This document shows positions 7,530 through 11,232 of a stretch of DNA of 11,232 bases, piece by piece. How positions within the stretch are numbered: the first letter of the stretch is position 1; each line of letters begins with the position of its first letter. Where the stretch lies: the NCBI GenBank assembly GCA_003024985.2, contig PXIH01S0010282.1; one strand, written 5' to 3'. A program made the position numbers and the translations under genes. Under the pieces are notes generated by a model, which did not search any database, was not told the origin of the DNA, and worked only from the letters and a program-made list of their open reading frames with translations. The DNA is from Euperipatoides rowelli. Its lineage: Eukaryota; Onychophora; Udeonychophora; Euonychophora; Peripatopsidae.

Positions 7530-9273
7530 TCCACTGGAAAAAAAAATTAAAATGTATAAAAAATAAGTTATTTAAAGATAAAATCAAGACTATTGCTATC
7601 CTCAGTCTGAGATTACAAATTGAAACTTTCATATTTTTTTGGATCTGAGATTAATTTGATTACAAAATTCTCTATACAGCTGTTGTCTTTGTAATGATTT
7701 AACATATAAAAAGAGGTATGTTCAACTTGAATTAAAGATCATTTTGATTTAAAAAAATAAATAAATTTGACCATAAGAGCACAAAGGATGAATTTGATTA
7801 TGATTTTTTTTTTACAAGCAATTAAACAATTGATTTCTAGCTTTAAACTGACAAAGATAGCAAATATTATATACATAATTGTAGCAAGCTGTATTCATTT
7901 CTAGTCTATGACATCACAAAATATCTTCCCTGGTGTATAGTTTACATGTTGTTTTAAGGGGAAGGAGCTTTAGACAAGTATTTTTAAAATCGAATTGTAA
8001 ATAACTACATTTTTTCTTTTTTTTTTCTAGTGGATATTTTTTTTTAGTGAAATTCTTTGAAAATCAATAATTTAAAAAAATTAAAAAAATCCATTTGACC
8101 TTTAAAGGAAATATATTTTTACAGTTATTAATGGTAATATTCATTATATAAATTTTAGAGGTAATGTACATTATAGAAATATTAACTAATATATATAATA
8201 AAATATATGTTTTACTTCATGTATGCTAACCGGCCATACAATTCACACATTAAACTCAATATGACTCAGAGCAGTCTATTTTACAAACTATCAATCACAC
8301 CTTTTAATTAATTATTTTTGACATGAAATGAAAAGGTAGCTACAGGCTCTAGCACACATCCTGTGTGAGACCCTTCATTGAAATCAATGTATGTTTTAAA
8401 ACAGTGTCTTTAATTTTAATGTAAGGTACAGCTCAAGTTATAAAACAAGCTCTATTTTTTTTTTTTCCTTTGCTGTCTAGAACTATCCAATACAAGTGCC
8501 TGTGTGGCATATCCTATTGAAAGCTATTTGTTTTAAAACTAATGTGTGGTACCATGAGCAAGAAATACATTGAGTGTGTTACCTACCCAGCCTTTTTAAT
8601 ATAGTACAGTTAATATGCTGAAATAATATTAGTCTAATATTTATTATAATAAAATAATAGTTTTCAAGGTCAGGAAATTATATTGTATTGTTACAGTGCA
8701 TTTTGTTTTTACATTTGTATTAGTTATTATGTTTTAATTAACAGATTATCATTTTATGAGATATGCAAACAAATAAACATTTGCAAAAAAATATATATAT
8801 TTATAAGTTATGAACAAATTAATATAAATGTAGACTTCAATACATCATAATAAATTACAATTATGCAATCCATTTACATACATACCATAATAATAATTAT
8901 TAATGTGTTTTCATTTGTAATTAAAATATTTGGATTACGATATATTGTAGCCTACAAATATTTTTACAACATTTAAAAAAGGCTGTTTCTCTCATTGCAT
9001 TGAATCTTGAAAAAGGTACTTTTTTCTTCTCCTACCACTGTATTATATTGTGAAAAAAAATGTTTATGTCCAAATATTATTATCATGATTTATCCCTGTT
9101 TAATTATTGTTAACTAATATAATCGAGTGGATTTCATACTCCTCTTTCAAGCATAAATATAAGTTAGTAAAGGTCTAAAATATATCAATAGACCATAAAT
9201 TATAAGAAAGTGAGTTTCAAATCTTGGAAATGAATTATTATAGCACATAAAACATATGATAACAAATTTTACT

Positions 9274-9365
9274 GTGGCAGACATTAGGTGGCGATTAGGT
9301 CCATTTTTTACGGTGAATGTTTCATTGTAAATTGTCCTTATGTGACAAATATTACTGTGGCAGAA
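9274..9365. repeat. degenerate tandem array of 14-15 bp units beginning GTGRC
   Basis: Units starting with GTGGC, GTGAA, GTAAA or GTGAC occur at 9274, 9288, 9313, 9327, 9342 and 9357. The steps are 14, 25, 14, 15 and 15 bp. A rough consensus is GTGGCRAATTRTCCTT; unit 2 (GTGGCGATTAGGTCC) and unit 4 (GTAAATTGTCCTTAT) show it best. The first and last units lie within a longer near-identical direct repeat: 9262-9281 and 9345-9364 match at 19 of 20 positions. The spacing is regular enough to suggest an ancient minisatellite. The units contain rare CpG and GGTGG words unlike the flanks. Confidence 0.55.
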
Positions 9366-10830
9366 GACATTTCTTTAAAAAAAATAGGTAAGGAGGAAAA
9401 AAAAAAAACTATGAAATAGCCAATAGCGTGATACAAACAGGCACAATATAAAGCTGGCTTACTGTATACATTATATAAAATTGATAGAAAAATTAATTTT
9501 AAAATGATAACACCTTTTTAAGATCATTAATTTTTCTTTTCATATTTTTTTCATTTTTTTTTTCTTATTTTATAAACATAAATTCTCTATCACTGTACTT
9601 TGAAAAGAGTAGGATATTGAATTGAGTAGGGATTTAACGTCATTACTCATTGTTCTACTCATAAAGGATCACTTTGCTTTATAAAATTATTTGAAATGGA
9701 GCAAATGNTAAAGACTACAATTTCTATGTTAATAACCCTAAAAGAATTATTATTTACTTCATGCTTTGCAAATGAATGAGGATCAGTAAGAATGGAAAAT
9801 GCTAAAGACAAAATTGATCATTAATCCACATTGAGGGAAATTTTTTCTCTCTTCATTTAATTGTAGAAACAAATAGTTTTAAAATGTTTGTGGGATTTTT
9901 TATTTTTGGTCAATTGAAACTTTTGACTTTAATTGCTGCTTTATTTGAATAATAAAAAAAATTAACCATAAATATTGCTTTTGACTTTTTTTTTTCTTTC
10001 TTTTTTTTTACATATGTTCATTCCTATCATTCATAATATTTGATTTCCATATATCTTTTTCATCATCCACATAAGCATCTGTCAAATTCTTTTTTATTGG
10101 CATTACAAGTCTTTCCTTTAAAAAAAAAAAATTGGAACATAAAAATAGCATTCATTTTTTATGCATGTCTCTGCCCTATAAAGGGTTAAATTCTCATACA
10201 AATCAAGGAAATTGCTTGTATTTGTGAAGAATGGAAAAAGTTGAACATAAATTTGTCAAAATGTTGTTAGAAAGAGATGGGAAATAATTTGAGATGGCGG
10301 TGAAGATTTTAGGATCAAAAGCGAGGATTTGATTGTACGTGAGCAGTTTTGAAAATTGATTTTGTTACAGTCTTAACATGCCTTTCGTTTTTCCTATGTA
10401 TTTACTCACTGAAAAGTCAAAATGACTTGGGCATGCCAAAATGAAAAGCATAGATTTTTTTTTTCTTCTTCAATATTTGTAAGTATAAAAATAGTTTTTT
10501 TCCCCCTTTCATTAAAATATATTTCTTTTCTTTGTATTTTGTTTTCATAAAAAATTCAAAAGTGTACAATAATAATTGGTGATAAAGATAGGGGGAAATG
10601 TTTGGTTATATATAAATAAAATAGAAAATAAAAAGCACAAGAGTTTTGAAGTCAGTTAAGGGATAATAACTTGAAGTTCAATATAAAGTTTATTTTTCTA
10701 AATCTTTGAGAACTGATTGATTTTCTAATATGTTAGATTGTCTACCTGCTTATATGTAATCTTGTTAAATAATAAATATAGTATAAAATGGACTAGCAGG
10801 TAATAATGTGGTATAAAATAACTTTTGGAA
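9366..10830. other. AT-rich non-coding stretch
   Basis: No gene is supported. A minus-strand segment 10115 to 10008 could be read as a short exon: T-run then AAAG as acceptor, 35 open codons including DAYVDDEKDIW, then TAA. It is short enough to be chance and no partner exon is seen. An ambiguous base lies at 9708, inside a less AT-rich stretch at 9600-9840. An AAGGGATAATAACT word at 10658-10671 resembles a motif I associate with mollusc DNA. Confidence 0.55.
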
Positions 10831-10840
10831 GGGGGGGGGG
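10831..10840 (+). repeat. G10 homopolymer
   Basis: Ten consecutive G, preceded by GGAA, are the only long G run in this AT-rich window. Such a run could support G-quadruplex formation between strands or cause polymerase slippage, and its exact length may be uncertain in the assembly. Confidence 0.9.
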
Positions 10841-11232
10841 TCCTTAAAAAGATTAACTATAATATTAAATTAATGGAAGCATTTCCCCTTTCCCTTAAGA
10901 CACTAACCAAGTAAACAAATATTAAGTCTGCAGTGACAAGTGGAGACCGTAACCCCTTAAAAGTTAATCTTAATTTGTGTTTGCTAATCTATACTGGCAA
11001 CCAAATTTCAAAACTTTTCTCAAAAAAATTTTTTTTTTTTTCTTTGTGAATTGAAGAAACAAAAACATTACAAATATAGAAAATCAATAATTTTTATGTC
11101 AATAAGATGTTTTAAATTTAAATAATGTGGGCCTAACTTAAAAAAAAATGCCCTTTTTATTCTACATCTTCAAAAATATCAAAATAATTTCAACAAAATT
11201 GACAATATCCACAATTTTATAAAATAAAATTA
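10841..11232. other. AT-rich non-coding end of window with A7T13 tract
   Basis: No gene or mobile element is seen. A7 (11022-11028) runs directly into T13 (11029-11041), giving a perfect 14-bp A/T palindrome of the kind that bends DNA and disfavours nucleosomes. The remainder is ordinary A-rich sequence. Confidence 0.6.

Larger units (their letters stand above)
6981..9273. other. AT-rich non-coding stretch 3' of the reverse transcriptase relic
   Basis: No gene is supported. The first part may include the 3' tail of the RT relic, as 7120-7410 is less AT-rich, but I cannot match it to anything. A plus frame at 7463-7648 is low-complexity Ser/Phe then Lys and is discarded. Two plus-strand acceptor-like signals, a T-rich tract then CTAG ending at 8030 and TGCTGTCTAG ending at 8480, lack convincing exons; the second is followed by 31 open codons. 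Small palindromes are CACACA-TCC-TGTGTG at 8353-8367 and AATATTAG-T-CTAATATT at 8625-8641. The 8750-8900 part is rich in AT dinucleotides and AAT triplets. Confidence 0.6.

Noticed and set aside
7463-7648. Plus-strand Phe/Lys-rich open frame
   Set aside because: Low-complexity T-rich then A-rich sequence, including the A16 run.
8353-8367. Histone-type 3' end hairpin
   Set aside because: The stem CACACA/TGTGTG and its loop do not match the histone stem-loop, and no histone gene is near.
8467-8575. Exon after the acceptor-like TGCTGTCTAG at 8471-8480
   Set aside because: Only 31 open codons follow, with no donor site and no family resemblance.

Overview
The window looks like non-coding, strongly AT-rich animal nuclear DNA. 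By eye it is about 70-75 % A+T, with many A and T homopolymers up to 16 bases and three single ambiguous bases (2415, 4237, 9708). There is no bacterial gene organisation, no intact protein-coding gene, no rRNA and no CRISPR array. The recognisable protein relics are two decayed non-LTR retrotransposons (LINEs) of kinds common in invertebrates. Three AAGGGA-type motifs faintly recall the AAGGGAGATAACT word that I remember as frequent in mollusc DNA. I therefore favour an invertebrate, possibly a mollusc, but hold the mollusc part weakly.

Layout. Positions 205-282 hold, on the minus strand, a tRNA-like block with degenerate pol III A and B boxes, probably the head of an old SINE. Positions 1436-1458 form a perfect hairpin. 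Positions 1689-1864 are a small GC-richer array of about four copies of a 20-bp near-palindrome. Positions 2098-2361 carry two strong hairpins with a 12-bp perfect palindrome between them. Positions 2422-2697 contain two copies of a block of about 92 bp, offset by 185 bp. Positions 2699-5259 are AT-rich with nothing recognisable. Positions 5260-5352 are a C/T tract ending in a splice-acceptor-like CTTTCAG.

The centre, about 5586-6980, is the most informative part. On the minus strand (6240 to 5586) lies the end of an RTE-type endonuclease followed by the endonuclease-RT linker, broken over three frames. On the plus strand (6341 to about 6980) lies an L1/Tx1-type reverse transcriptase relic whose catalytic box reads HTDD. 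The two are divergent and about 100 bp apart, and the gap is filled by hairpins. They appear to belong to different LINE clades, so they are better explained as two separate insertions than as one element with a 5' inversion.

The rest is AT-rich intergenic or intronic sequence. It includes two A16 runs, a degenerate array of 14-15 bp units at 9274-9365, a G10 run at 10831-10840 and a few splice-site-like signals that do not add up to a gene. Nothing here forms a working multi-gene system. The window reads as a graveyard of old mobile elements and simple repeats.
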